Positions 21,451-32,947 of a stretch of DNA of 64,000 bases are shown here, in pieces; positions within the stretch are counted from its first letter, which is position 1, and every line of letters begins with the position of its first letter. A model generated the notes under the pieces. The model was given only the letters and a program-made list of their open reading frames with translations, was not told the DNA's origin and did no database searches. Source of the DNA: Zingiber officinale (taxonomy: Eukaryota > Streptophyta > Magnoliopsida > Zingiberales > Zingiberaceae); contig NC_056000.1 in NCBI RefSeq assembly GCF_018446385.1, forward strand, positions 76,332,688-76,396,687. Reading direction: 5' to 3'. The position numbers were made by a program, and so were the translations under genes.

Positions 21451-23893
21451 TGTTAGAGTGTATATTAAAAGCCTAGCTTTTGTAAACATTTATTTTTGAA
21501 ATAAAGGAATCACATTGGTCAATATCTACATTTATTTGTTAAATGTAAGTTGTTCAATTAATTTATATTATAAATAACATGGTGTGTGGTGTCACACATA
21601 GAAAATCATGTTATTGGTTATTTATAAATTATAAACAGTTGCTCGCGACTAAGATGAAAAGGAACAAACCATTGGAATAGTCGTAGTGTAATTAAGTATT
21701 AGTTTATCTTGACTAATAAATTACACTAGTACACTCTAAGTGTATTGAGTATGACCATTTTTAGGTAAGTTCTTTTTGTACTGACTTTATAAAAGAACTA
21801 GACCTTGATTATTATGGAAGTGTGTGCTCTTAATCCTAATATAATAACAAGCATATATATTTAGTATTTATTTCTTTAACTTATCAAAGGGTGAGATTTA
21901 GCTCGATAAATCAATAGACCCGATAAGTTGGGAAATGATACTACTTATAGTGTGTGTTGTTGATTATAGAAGGAATCTGTGTCCTAGTTATCTAGGTTGA
22001 GAATGTCCCCAAGAGGAGCTCATAAGGATTATCATGTTAAATCCTGCAGGTGGACTTAGTCCGACATGACGATGAAATTGAGTGGTACTACTCTCAGAGA
22101 TAGATATTAATTTAGTGAGTTATCAGTAACTTACTTAATTAGTGGACATTCGTTATCTTAAAAACAGGGAGACTAACACACTCATAATAAGAAGGAGCCC
22201 ATAATGTAATTTGGGATTGGTGCGGTAGTGCGGTAATAACTCTCTAGTGGAATGAGTTATTATCGATGAACTTGAGTTGTATGTTCGGGGCGAACACGGA
22301 ATACTCAAGCTCATCGGAAGGCCAAAACCAATTTCTCCTCTAGGTCCCTGTCGTAGCCTCATTAAAGCCTTAAGTCCATCCAAAGAAAGGCTCATCTTGG
22401 TGTCCAAGAAGGGGGTCGGCCCAATGCTTGGTAACCAAGCAAGGGCCGATCACATTCACTTCTATAGGGGCCAGCCCTATTGCTTGGTGACCAAGCATGT
22501 AGGGGCCGGCCAAGATTAATTCAAATAGGAGGAGCGTTTTGAATTTTTAAAATCTTCTTTTTGTAAAAAACTACAAGTTTTAAAAGAGAGATTTTAAATT
22601 TAAAAACTTTCCTTTTTTGAATTAGGCCACATGTTTTAAAAGAGAATTTAAAAGTTTTAAAACTTTCCTTTTTAAACCATCTTCATGGTCGAAGAAAAAA
22701 AAAGGAAGAGAAGTTTCAAAATTTAAAATTTCTATCACCATGTTAAAAAAGAAAATTTTATAAGAGAAGTTTTAAATTTTAAAACATGGTTTTAATTTTT
22801 TTAAAACTTTCCTTTTTTAACTCCCACTTTAGGAAATTAGGAGAGAGCTTATAAAATTTTATAACGGCTTATAAAATTTTATTAAAAATTTTATTTTTCC
22901 TTTTTCCCTTTATGAGGTGGCCGACCACCTTACTTGCTGCCCAAGCAAAGGGCCAACCATAATTAAAATAAAAAATCATCACAAAATTAATGTTGGTGAT
23001 TGATTCAATCAAGAGGAAAGAAAAGGAAAAATAAAAAGGGAAAAGGAAAAAGTAGAGGATGATTTTATTTTTTGTAAAAAGTTTTTCCTTATTTGCCTTG
23101 GGCAAGTAATATAAAAGAAGGGGTGAGGAGGCCTCATGAGACAACTCTTATTCTCTTGCTTGGAGACTCTCTTGGTGTGGCCGGCCCTCTCCCTTCTCTT
23201 TTCCCTTTTGCTCTCTTCTCCTTGGTGGTGGTGGTGGCCGGATTTTAGAAGAAGAGGAAGAAGCTTTTGGGTGGTGTTCATCTTGGAGGATCATCACCCA
23301 CACGACGTCCAAGGTGAGGCGAGGAATACGGCAGAAGATCTCGAGGTCATTAGCTTACAAAGAGAAGGTGTAACTAGTAATTTTCTTCCGCATCATACTA
23401 GTTATTTTCTTTGTAAGAATTCTAAATACAAGAGGCAATTAGATCTAGTTTTTCGAATTAGTTTTTCGAGTTTGTGTTTTCTTCTTTTTCGAATTTGTGA
23501 TTCGATTGTTCTTTTTGGTTAACCTAGAGTTATTTAAGGAAATTAAATATTAGCTTTCCTTAAAAGGCTTTGTCTAGGCGGTGGTGGTTGCTCCCATATC
23601 CAAGAAGTCCATGTGCCTCGCCATGCAGTCCTGGAAGCCAATTTTGAAAATTAATATTTAATGAAATTAATAACATAGGTGGATTTGAATCAATAGTGTT
23701 AAGTTATGCTTGCGATTCAAATCTAAACCACTAAGAACAGATAAGTTAAATTTGGAATCAATGATATTAAGTTCCGTCTGCGATTCCTAATTTAACTTCT
23801 TAAGAACACAATAGGTTATTTAAGGAAAGGTTAGACACTTGTACAAAATTTTTGTACAGTGGAAACAGTACATTTTCCTAGGATTAACCAACA
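21451..23893 (+). repeat. 5' LTR of element C
   Basis: A 2443-bp LTR with AT-rich middle and several GGCCGGCC-like patches. Near its end lies the palindrome TGTACAAAATTTTTGTACA (23840-23858), also present in the other LTRs of this family in the window. No TATA position is obvious. The sequence is almost the same as 41454-43875. Frames seen in it are shadows. Confidence 0.92.
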
Positions 23894-23895
23894 AT

Positions 23896-23910
23896 TGGTA
23901 TCAGAGCTAG
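23896..23910 (+). other. Primer-binding site of element C
   Basis: TGGTATCAGAGCTAG, two bases after the LTR, matches the initiator tRNA-Met primer type used by plant Copia elements. Confidence 0.9.
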
Positions 23911-24998
23911 GGTTTGCCTTTGTGTGTTTAGAATTCAAATAGGTTATGCACATGTCATACATAATTTAGGTAGGATAATGGTAGGATGTGCTAACTCTTT
24001 GGTTGCAGGCTCCAACTATTATGACTTATTGATGTTGTGTGTGATTGGACCCTTAGACATGTCAAGGGCAATATTTTGTGTGTGCATGATTGTATGTAAC
24101 TAATATAGCAGGAGCTGTATTAGCCCTAGGATTTTATAATTTTATTTTCGATCTAGATTACATGTACATTCCCTCGTGGCATATAAGATCGATATATATA
24201 AAATTCTATTTTTATCGCGGATCAAATTCTTGCAAGGCGTGGTACTTATGGAGCACTAGAGGCGCAGCGGAATAAGAAGCAAGATGGATGCGACGACTCG
24301 ACCCGATGGCGGTGGCTAAAGATGGCAGCAGCTAAGGTTGGAGCACATGGAGGACAGTAACAGAAAAAGACCATAATAGTTGGAAAATAATTTCCATATT
24401 TATTGCTTTTACTGTGATGTGTGTGTATGCATGAGGTATATGCTAGCATAGTTTAAAATTCCTCACTTTAAATAACTAAGTGGGAGAGGGATTTATTTTA
24501 ATAAATTCTACGGTCTCCATTACTGGTTTGTAAGTGATGCAAAAAAAACTTGCGCGTTGGCTCTGAGTGCCTTCCTCCATATCGGATGAGTTTGTTTGCG
24601 GATCACTAGATCAAACTTTCATTTTGGATGACTATAGGAAATTAATTAAGAATGTGTGTTCTTCCCCATTGGAAGGGGCACAATCTTATTAATAGACTTA
24701 GTGTCAAGTAATGGTATACACTTAGGCACGTCTAATAGTATCCTCCCCATCGGAGTTACTGCTATTATTTGTGTGACCGAAGGAAACCAACTATTAATTA
24801 TATTTGTCAAAAGTTAGGTTGACAAGATAATAAAATTAATGGGTTACACTCTCCTTTTACAAATGTTGAATTTGTATACGTCCACACTATCGTGGCATAC
24901 AAAATTCACGGTGTTTTGAGGTGTTGGTTAATTTAAAATAGTATTGTTTGAGGAATTAATATTATTCTAAATTTAGAGTCCTGACCAAAGTTATTTTT
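23911..24998 (+). other. Untranslated leader of element C
   Basis: About 1.1 kb between primer site and gag without a long frame. Phrases such as TGATTGGACCCTTAGACATG and GGTTGACAAGATAATAAAAT recur on the minus strand in the leaders of elements F and G, so the leader is conserved across the family. It may hold packaging or dimerisation signals, which is an inference. Confidence 0.7.
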
Positions 24999-25717
24999 GT
25001 GATTCTTAGGATGACTTTCAACCCACTGGCCATTATACTGAAAGAGAACAAACTTACTGGACCCAACTATATAGATTGGAAAAGAAACCTGGACATTGTC
25101 CTTACTGCTGAAAGCTATAAGTTTGTACTGACTGAGGCTTGCCCTGATGCACCTGACGGTGACTCTACCCCAGAGGAGATTAAGTATCATAAGAAATGGG
25201 TAAAAGCTGATGAGATGGCGCGGTGTTACATTTTGGCATCAATGTCAAATGTATTACAACATCAGCATCAAGATTTACCAACAGCTCAAAGAACTCTTTG
25301 GGCACCAGAGTCGGACTGCTAGGCAAGAGGCAATGAGAAAGCTAATGACAGCCATCATGTCTGAGGGGACACCCGTAAGGGATCATATCCTCAAAATGAT
25401 GGCCTATCTGAACGAAATACAAGTTCTTGGAGGAGAAATCGATGGGGAAACCAAGGTCGATATAATTCTCCAAAAGCTACCCAAAAGTTTTGAGCAGTTC
25501 CGCCTGAACTATAACATGAACAAAAGAGAGTATACGTTGGCGAAACTTCTGACAGAACTACAGGCAGCAAAAGGTATATTTCGTCAAAGTTCTCAAATTC
25601 ACTATGCTGAAAATGGTTCTACTTCTAAGTCGAAAGGCAAGAAAAAGAAGAAATAGGTCTTTTCAGCAAAGAAGGTGAATAAACCTCGGAGTACAGGACA
25701 AAAAGCTGGAATGAAGA

Positions 25718-28700
25718 TGTAACGACCACCCTTCTTACTACTACTATTCTCTAAGGATGACCGTTACTTAACTACTAACTCTACTTAACCGGTATGATTA
25801 AAAATCACATGGAAACCCTACCGAAAAATTTCGGCAGAATCTCCCCTGTACCGGTGACCTTAAACTGACATACATAACATAATATACACAGCCACAGGCG
25901 GCTGGAACACATATCAAACACACAAAAGGAATAACATCACCACGCAGTTTAATGAAATCAAATCATGCAAGTAATGAATAGCGGAAACAAAATAAAAACA
26001 TACAATCAACTAACAGCGGAAAACTAAATGACTCATCTAATACATTCTTAATAAATGGCAATCTTAATAAATTCTTAAACTAAGTCCCAAGGCTTCCATA
26101 GTCCTGGCATCACACACCATCCGCGCCACCTTGTCGCCTTCCTTGCTAAATCTTTTCTTTTCCTTTATCTGCAGTAAGAGAAAGTGTAGTCTATAAGCAA
26201 AATTTGCTTAGTAAGCGCTATCTAACTCACAAAATCTCGATATGCATGTACATATATCTATAACATGATCTAACTGATTACTTACTGGAGACTACTCATG
26301 CTCATCTACTAATAAAAGAACAAGACATGCTGAAATGCTAAACATATAAAGCTACTCATGCTCAGAAAATAGCAAAGAACAGTAAGCTAATCTAAATAGC
26401 ATGCTAGCATAAAAGAAAACTCAACTTGCTGATTTTAAAACAAAGTGAAACTTAGTTCATCTGTTCTAAACTTATTCTTTAATACTTTGTACTTATGTAA
26501 AACTTGCTTTACTTGTTCAAAACTTATACTTATAATACTTCAAAATAATAATTAACTTCTTCTTGGGCCCGGCAACTGTGCTTTTACTTTTGTAACGACC
26601 CGACCCATTTGGCGACCCTATGGTCGTCGACCGTCGACCGTCGGCCGAGCCGTTACTACTAGGTTATCTAAACCTAGGGACGACTATGGGAGCCCAGCCC
26701 AAGGACAGAGAGTCCAGTACAGTGCCACTGATAAAAGTAAAATACTTGTTATCTTTTAATACTTCTATATAATGCCTCGGCATTTTCTTTAGCACCTTGT
26801 GTGCTAAAATCCCTAAAGTCTTGACTTTGGGATCCACTTAAGGCCTTGGCCTTTTTCTTTCTTTTCTTTATCTTTCTTATACTTGTTAATACTTCTAAAA
26901 GAATACTTCTTTAAAAGAAACTGAAATGTTTAAGCAAAATCTAACTTTGGAATGCTTAACCCAAAAATCTGCCTACTATGCTAATAAAATTCTGCATATT
27001 AAAATCTGCATACTATACTTATAAAAATCTGCATGCTATGCTTATAAAAATCTGCACATGTTCAGCTAAGGGTAAATGAATTCTGCACACTAATACTTAA
27101 TAAAAATCTGCACACTAAAATGCTGCATATTAAGCTGACACAATTCTGCATATTAAGCTCTAAAGAAACTAGAAATTGATTGTTTTAGAAGGAAGGATAC
27201 TCATGCACATCTAATAACATAAGAAACTAGAAATCTGCTCATGTTATTCCAATAGCAAAGGAACTAGAAATCTAAATCTGCACATGTTCATGTTATTTAC
27301 TAAATCTAAATAGCAAGTAACGGAATGAATATGTAAATGCACACTTGAATGTATCTGTTCATGCCTACTTCTACTTGAATGAATATAAATGCTCACTTGA
27401 ATAGATTTGCTCATGCTCATGCCTACCGGTGGGAGTTGTTTATAGTTCCACGGTAAGAAAGTAATATAAGGGAAGCAAAATGCTATACATAGCTATTCAA
27501 ACCAACATATATATCAAATTCACAGCTTAACCCTTTGGTAAGCAACCCTAATTCTCCAAATCATGCTTCATCAGATGGCAAAGAAAACCAACAATATAAA
27601 CTTCAATTCATGGCAGTAAATAAAGGAATCCGAATTACTCTATTGCAAACCACAAGCAACCAAAGCAAATACTGATTACATATATATCAAATTCACAGCT
27701 TAACCCTTTTGTAAGCAACCCTAATTAAATCATTATGGGCAACTAGACATCTGGTAAGAGGGATCACAACTGGACCAAATCTATAATTCGAAACAATATA
27801 ATCCGTTTCTCTTCTCTGATATTCTCGGCAGAAAACTAAAGACTGAAGGAAACATGAATCCTTAAACTATTTTAGATAACTTAAGGACACAAAGGATTTA
27901 GATAAGAACATAATCTATTCTTCCTTTGAAGGTCACGGCAGCAACCCTAATCTAACCTTCTTCACAGAACAAGTTCGGAACACAAAAGAAATAGAAATCC
28001 GAAGCTATCCTACTGCAGGTGAGTAAGCGACTTACCCCTTGTTTGCTTGGACTTACAACCGAGAGGAGGAAGGAGGTCTAGGGTTCGGGTGAAGCTTCAA
28101 ACCTCGAGATTTCAACCCTTCCTCGTGCCCACGAGCTCTCTTCGACTAGGGAACCTCGAATCTGTAAAGACCGGCCGGAAAAAGGCCTTCACCGGCGCCG
28201 GAGAACAAAGCCCTAGCTTTTCTGCGGTTCCGCCGATCACCGTCGCGCGCGTGAGGGAGGAGGAGAAATTTGGTTTCGGCTAAAACCTAAGTTCTCCTTT
28301 TAATACTCTCATATTTCTGTTAACTAGTACTACTTAAATATATTTCAATATAGATTTAGTTAAGAAAAGTTCGGCTGGTCTGTTGGTGGGCTGCGTTCTG
28401 CTTAAGGCCCGGCGCAATGGTTCGAATCCCGACTGCAATCTATTTTCTTCCTATTATTTCTTGCTATTAACTTCTATTACTTAAATAAAATTCTTCCTTT
28501 ACTTAATCAAATAACAATTGCTAGCCCAGTTGGTTAGCTGGCTTTTAACCGAATCAAAGGTTTAGGCTTCGATTCCTCCTGTGCACTTTTTATTCCAATT
28601 TATTTCAAACGTTCTAACTATAGCTTAAATATATTTCACTTCCTAATTTAATAGCAATGACCGCCAGCACAGTTGGTTAGGATGGTTTTGACCGAGTCAA

Positions 28701-28895
28701 AGGTCGCTGGTTCAAATCTCGGCTTGGACATTTTTTGTCAAAACTTCTTTCGTTTAGTAAAAATACCAAACGACCTCCAAAAATTGCATAAAAATACTCT
28801 AAAAATTTCTAAAAATCTCTAGAATTTTTCTATAGAATCTCTAAATATTTTTAAGAACTTTTAGAACTCCTAATGAGGAAAATTGGGTCGTTATA
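25718..28895 (+). mobile_element. 3.2-kb solo LTR in element C
   Basis: It starts TGTAACGACC and ends GGGTCGTTATA, so the last 11 bases nearly mirror the first. It is flanked by GAAGA (25713-25717 and 28896-28900). There is no internal coding domain, primer site or second LTR, so it is best read as a solo LTR left by LTR-LTR recombination. It shares the phrase ACCGAAAAATTTCGGCA then ATCTCCCCTGTAC with the element at 47716-51318. Length and start (TGTAAC/TGTCAC) recall long LTRs of Gypsy chromoviruses of the Tekay group, a tentative call. At 26960-27180 are imperfect AAAATCTGCAYA repeats, and at 28369-28727 three tRNA-like units. A TG...TA end pair is unusual. Confidence 0.8.
28369..28727 (+). 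repeat. Three spaced tRNA-like units in the solo LTR
   Basis: Units lie at about 28369-28435, 28520-28584 and 28661-28727. The second and third have an A-box-like CAGTTGGTTAG and a B-box-like CTTCGATTCC or GGTTCAAATCT, both with 32 bases between the boxes, which is normal for a tRNA. The first has a strong GGTTCGAATCCC. Between the boxes, TTTTAACCGAATCAAAGG and TTTTGACCGAGTCAAAGG resemble each other. Acceptor stems do not pair well by eye, so these are not called tRNA genes. Confidence 0.6.
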
Positions 28896-31237
28896 GAAGA
28901 AGCCGAAAGGCAAGTGTTTCATCTGCAAGCAGATAGGGCATTGAAAGGCGGACTGTCCTCGTAGGAATCAGAATAATAAAGGTATATCTCATGCTCTAGT
29001 TGTTGAAACATGTTTAGCGGTGTTATCTACCAGCACCTGGTGTGTAGATACGGGAGCCACTGATCATGTCTGCAATTCCTTGCAGGGGTTCCAGGAAACC
29101 CGACGACTATCTGAAGGAGAGATTACCGTCTACATGGGCAATGCTATTAACGTGGCGGCTGTTGCAGTGGGAGACGTCTACTTATCTTTTGATAGGAATA
29201 GAAAATTGGTTTTAAGAAATTATCTTTATGTACCCAGTTTTAGAAAGAATTTAATTTCAGTTTCTAAACTGTATTTGGATGGATATTCTGTTTCCTTTAA
29301 TAACAATGTGGTTATAAATAGAAATAGGGTTATTATCTGTTCTGGTGCATTGGTTGGCAATTTATATACTTTAAATCTAATTTCTCCCACAAAGCAACAA
29401 ATGAAAATTAATGACACATCTTCTAATTCCAATAAGTGAAAAGAACCTTCGGAGATGAACTAAGCGTATCTTTGGCATCTAAGGCTTGGTCATATTAACT
29501 TAAGTAGGATTCAAAGGCTTATAGCTGATGGACTCTTGGGTTCATTAGAGTTGGAAAATTTTCCAACTTGTGAATCTTGCTTGGAAGGTAAAATGACCAA
29601 GAGGCCTTTTAAGGCCAAGGGGTATAGAGCCAAAGAAGCGTTAGAATTGGTTCATTCTGATTTGTGTGTTCCTATGTCTATCCAGGCTAGAGGTGATTTT
29701 GAATATTTTGTCTCTTTTATAGACGATTATTCAAGATATGGATACATTTACCTGATGCGCCGCAAGTCTGAGTGCTTTGATAAGTTCAAAGAGTACAAGG
29801 CTGATGTGGAGAAATGTCTAGGTAAAAATATCAAGACACTACGGTCTGATCGTGGTGGCGAATACCTCTTAGGAGAGTTTAGAAATTACTTATCAGAGGC
29901 CGGGATTCAATCCCAATTTTTTGCACCTGGTACACCCCAACAGAATGGTGTGGCAGAATGAAGGAATAGGACTCTTATGGAGATGGTTAAATCGATGATG
30001 AGTTATTCAAAATTACCAAATTCATTTTGGGGATACGCTATGGAAACAGCAGCGCACATTCTGAACTTAGTACCTTCTAAATCAGTATCTTCTACTCCCA
30101 CAGAATTGTGGAATGGGCGAAAGCCCAGTCTAAGACATATTAGGATTTGGGGTAGTCCAACTCATGTGCTGAAACCAGATGCTGATAAGTTAGAATCTCG
30201 TACAGAAGTTCGTGTGTTTGTGGGTTATCCCAGAGGAACGAAAGGTGGTTTATTTTATAGTCCTAAAGACCAGAAGGTCATTGTTAGCACCAATGCCCAA
30301 TTTTTAGAAGAAGACTATATAATGGATCACAAGCTCAGTAGCAAAATTATTCTAGAAGAACTTAGAGAGGACACGTCTACTTCAGTACCAACAGTACAAG
30401 ATAAAGTACCACAAGAGACTGCAACACGTGTCACACATGATACACAACCACAGACGGTGCCTCGTCATAGTGGGAGGGTAGTAAGGCAGCCTGAGAGATT
30501 CATGTTTTTGGGAGAGTCTTCGGACTTGATCCCGGGTAAACATGAACCTGATCCCCGGACATATAATGAAGCACTCCAAGATATAGATGCAGTATCTTGG
30601 CAAAAGGCAATGAATTCTAAAATAGAGTCTATGTACTCTAATAAGGTCTGGGAGCTTGTAGAACCACCTGATGGTGTAAAAGCCGTTGGATGCAAGTGGA
30701 TCTACAAAAGGAAAAAAGGGACAGATGGGAAGGTAGAAACCTTCAAAGCAAGACTTGTTGCGAAAGGGTACACTCAGAAAGATGGAATCGATTATGAGGA
30801 GACTTTTTCACCGGTAGTTATTCTTAAGTCTATCAGGATACTCTTATCCATTGCTACTCATATGGATTATGAGATTTGGCAAATGGATGTCAAGACAGCT
30901 TTCCTTAACGGAAGTCTTGAAGAAAACATCCATATGAAGCAACCAGAAGGGTTCATTGAAAAGGGCAAAGAGCATCTAGTGTGCAAGCTCAATCAGTCCA
31001 TTTATGGACTGAAGCAAGCTTCAAGGTCTTGGAACATCCGGTTTAATGAAGTAATCCAGTCATATGGATTTATTCAGTGTCCAGATGAGTCTTGTGTATA
31101 CAAGAAGTGTAACGAAAACGTGGTGGTATTTCTTGTACTATACGTAGATGATATTTTGTTAATTGGCAACAATGTCAAGGTATTATCGAACATAAGGGTA
31201 TGGTTGTCTAAACAATTTGATATGAAGGACTTAGGAG

Positions 31238-32885
31238 TGTTGGTGCAACCTTAGGTCAAGGTTGACCTGGGTGACCCGACTCGAGTTGACTTGACTCGAG
31301 GTATATTTTGATGTTTGACAAGAATAGAGAAGTTATATTTTGATGTTTGACAAGAATAGGAACTTGGGGGATTGTGGGTGCAACCTTTGGTCAAGGTTGA
31401 CCTGGTTGACCCGACTTGTGTTGACCTGATTCGGGAAAAGTCCAAGTATGGAGACTTGGCACGGAAAGGTCCAAGCAGGGAGCTTGGCACGGGAAAAGTC
31501 CAAGTATGGAGACTTGGCACCGAAAAGTCCAAGCAGGGAGCTTGGCACGGGAAAAGTCCAAGTATGGAGACTTGGCACGGAAAAGTCCAAGCAAGGAGCT
31601 TGGCACGGGAAAAGTCCAAGCAGGGAGCTTGGCACGGGGAAAAGTCCAAGTATGGAAGCTTGGCATGGGAGGTCGGAGAGGGCTCGGTAGCTCATTCTCT
31701 TGACTGGATGGAGTCGGAGAGGGCTCGGTAGCTCGTTCTCTGGACTGGATGGAGTCGGAGAGGGCTCGGTAGCTCGTTCTCCAGACTAGGTCAGAGAGGG
31801 CTCGGTAGCTCGTTCTTTGGACTAGGTCTGAGAGGGCTTGGTAGCTAATTCTCTGGACCGGACGTAGAAGTCGGAGAAGGCTCGGTAGCTCGTTCTCCGG
31901 ACTAGGTCAGAGAGGGCTCGGTAGCTCGTTCTCTAGATCAGAAAGGCTTTAGGGTTTAAGGCTGGGAAATTGGATCGGTTTGCTGACCGATCCAGTGATA
32001 CTATGGGTATCTGGATCGGTCTGCTGACCGATCCAGTGATACACTGGGTCATCTGATCGATCTGGTGACCGATCAGTAACCAAACAGTAGCGTTCGGTCT
32101 TCGGAGAAAGGAGAGGGGATCGGTCTGTGGACCGATCCACCAATGGCCTGATCGGTCCACAGACCGATCAGGGCCCTAAACCAACTCTCTGTGAGAGTTG
32201 GGATCGGTCTGGGGACCGATCAGCCTAGGGCCTGATCGGTCCCCTGACCGATCAGATCCATCCTGGACCGATCAGGGTGGAGCCTGATCGGTCCAGGTCT
32301 AGCCGTTGAGACACAACGGCTAGATTTCTTCTTTCTTCTTCTTCGCAGGTTCATATAAATCAAGGGCCTCTACAGTAGAGGTGAAGGCTTCTTCTTGCTC
32401 CTTCTTGTTCCTTGCGATTTGAGCTTTGTTGAGCTCTCCACTGCTGAAGCTTCGTGTGAGCTTCCCTCGGCTGGACTCTAACTGATCAGTTGCTGCTTCA
32501 TCAACAGTCGACAAGAAGGCAAGCAAACTAGTGTTTTTACATTCATATTGTTCTTGGCTTCTTGCTGTATTTCTTGTACGCTGATCTTGTTGTTGCAAGA
32601 GAGATTGTGGCGAAGTTTCTCCACCCAAAAGGAGTTTTTATTAGCCGATTTTCCGGGGTCTCATCCACCGACGGATTGATAGGATTCGTCCACCTTACGG
32701 ACACGCCGAGGAGTAGGAGTATCATCTCCGAACCTCGTTATATCATCACGTTTGAGGTTTGATCTTCTCCATTTTCGTTTCTATCTTTTATTTCCGCTGC
32801 GCTAACTAAAATTGTAGGAAGAAACGTGAATTTGGGATCGGCTATTCACACCCGCCCTCTCTAGCCGCGCCCGAAGGTCCTAACA
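31238..32885 (+). repeat. 5' LTR of element B with arrays and palindromes
   Basis: Three repeat kinds lie in order. Eight 29-bp units opening TCCAAGTATGG or TCCAAGCAGGG fill 31441-31670. Seven 36-44-bp units opening TCGGAGAGGGCTCGGTAG fill 31672-31948. Then 31971-32310 holds about eight palindromes of the type GATCGGTC-N-GACCGATC. The unit size of 29 makes long repetitive frames on both strands, which are not genes. The 3' half has a short CT-rich stretch and ends CCTAACA. Confidence 0.92.
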
Positions 32886-32887
32886 AG

Positions 32888-32902
32888 TGGTATCAGAGCG
32901 AG
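32888..32902 (+). other. Primer-binding site of element B
   Basis: TGGTATCAGAGCGAG follows the LTR after an AG spacer and is of the initiator tRNA-Met type. The same GTCGCTCT continuation recurs in a diverged form in element H (GTTGCTCTG), supporting kinship of B and H. Confidence 0.88.
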
Positions 32903-32947
32903 GTCGCTCTTCGTCGGATTAACACCCGGGGGAGCACGAGCTAGAGA

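Larger units (their letters stand above)
24999..28990 (+). pseudogene. Gag of element C, broken by deletion and a solo LTR
   Basis: The Copia Gag starts at about 25011 (MTFNPLAIILKENKLTGPNY) and runs to the lysine-rich GSTSKSKGKKKKK stop at 25656. Near 25289 about 20 bases present in element F are missing, between two CT dinucleotides, and this shifts the frame. After the solo LTR (25718-28895) the knuckle continues as CFICKQIGH, stop, KADC: the Trp codon TGG is TGA at 28942-28944. The solo LTR lies exactly between AATGAAGA and AGCCGAAAGG, with the GAAGA target copied. Function would be RNA binding and particle formation. Confidence 0.85.

Noticed and set aside
22153-23522. Frames in C's LTR, repeated at 42137-43535
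   Set aside because: They recur only because the LTRs are duplicated. They hold no domains, and similar frames are lost in D and G.
28661-28727. A genuine tRNA gene
   Set aside because: A and B boxes are present, but acceptor arms do not pair by eye and three similar units lie in an LTR.
31441-31670. A CRISPR-like look of regularly spaced ~29-bp repeats
   Set aside because: Units are directly adjacent without unique spacers, lie in an LTR and belong to a plant genome.
31251-31731. Several overlapping repetitive frames on both strands in B's LTR
   Set aside because: They come from the 29-bp array: its length is not a multiple of three and has no stops in most frames. The same set recurs at 36160-36748.
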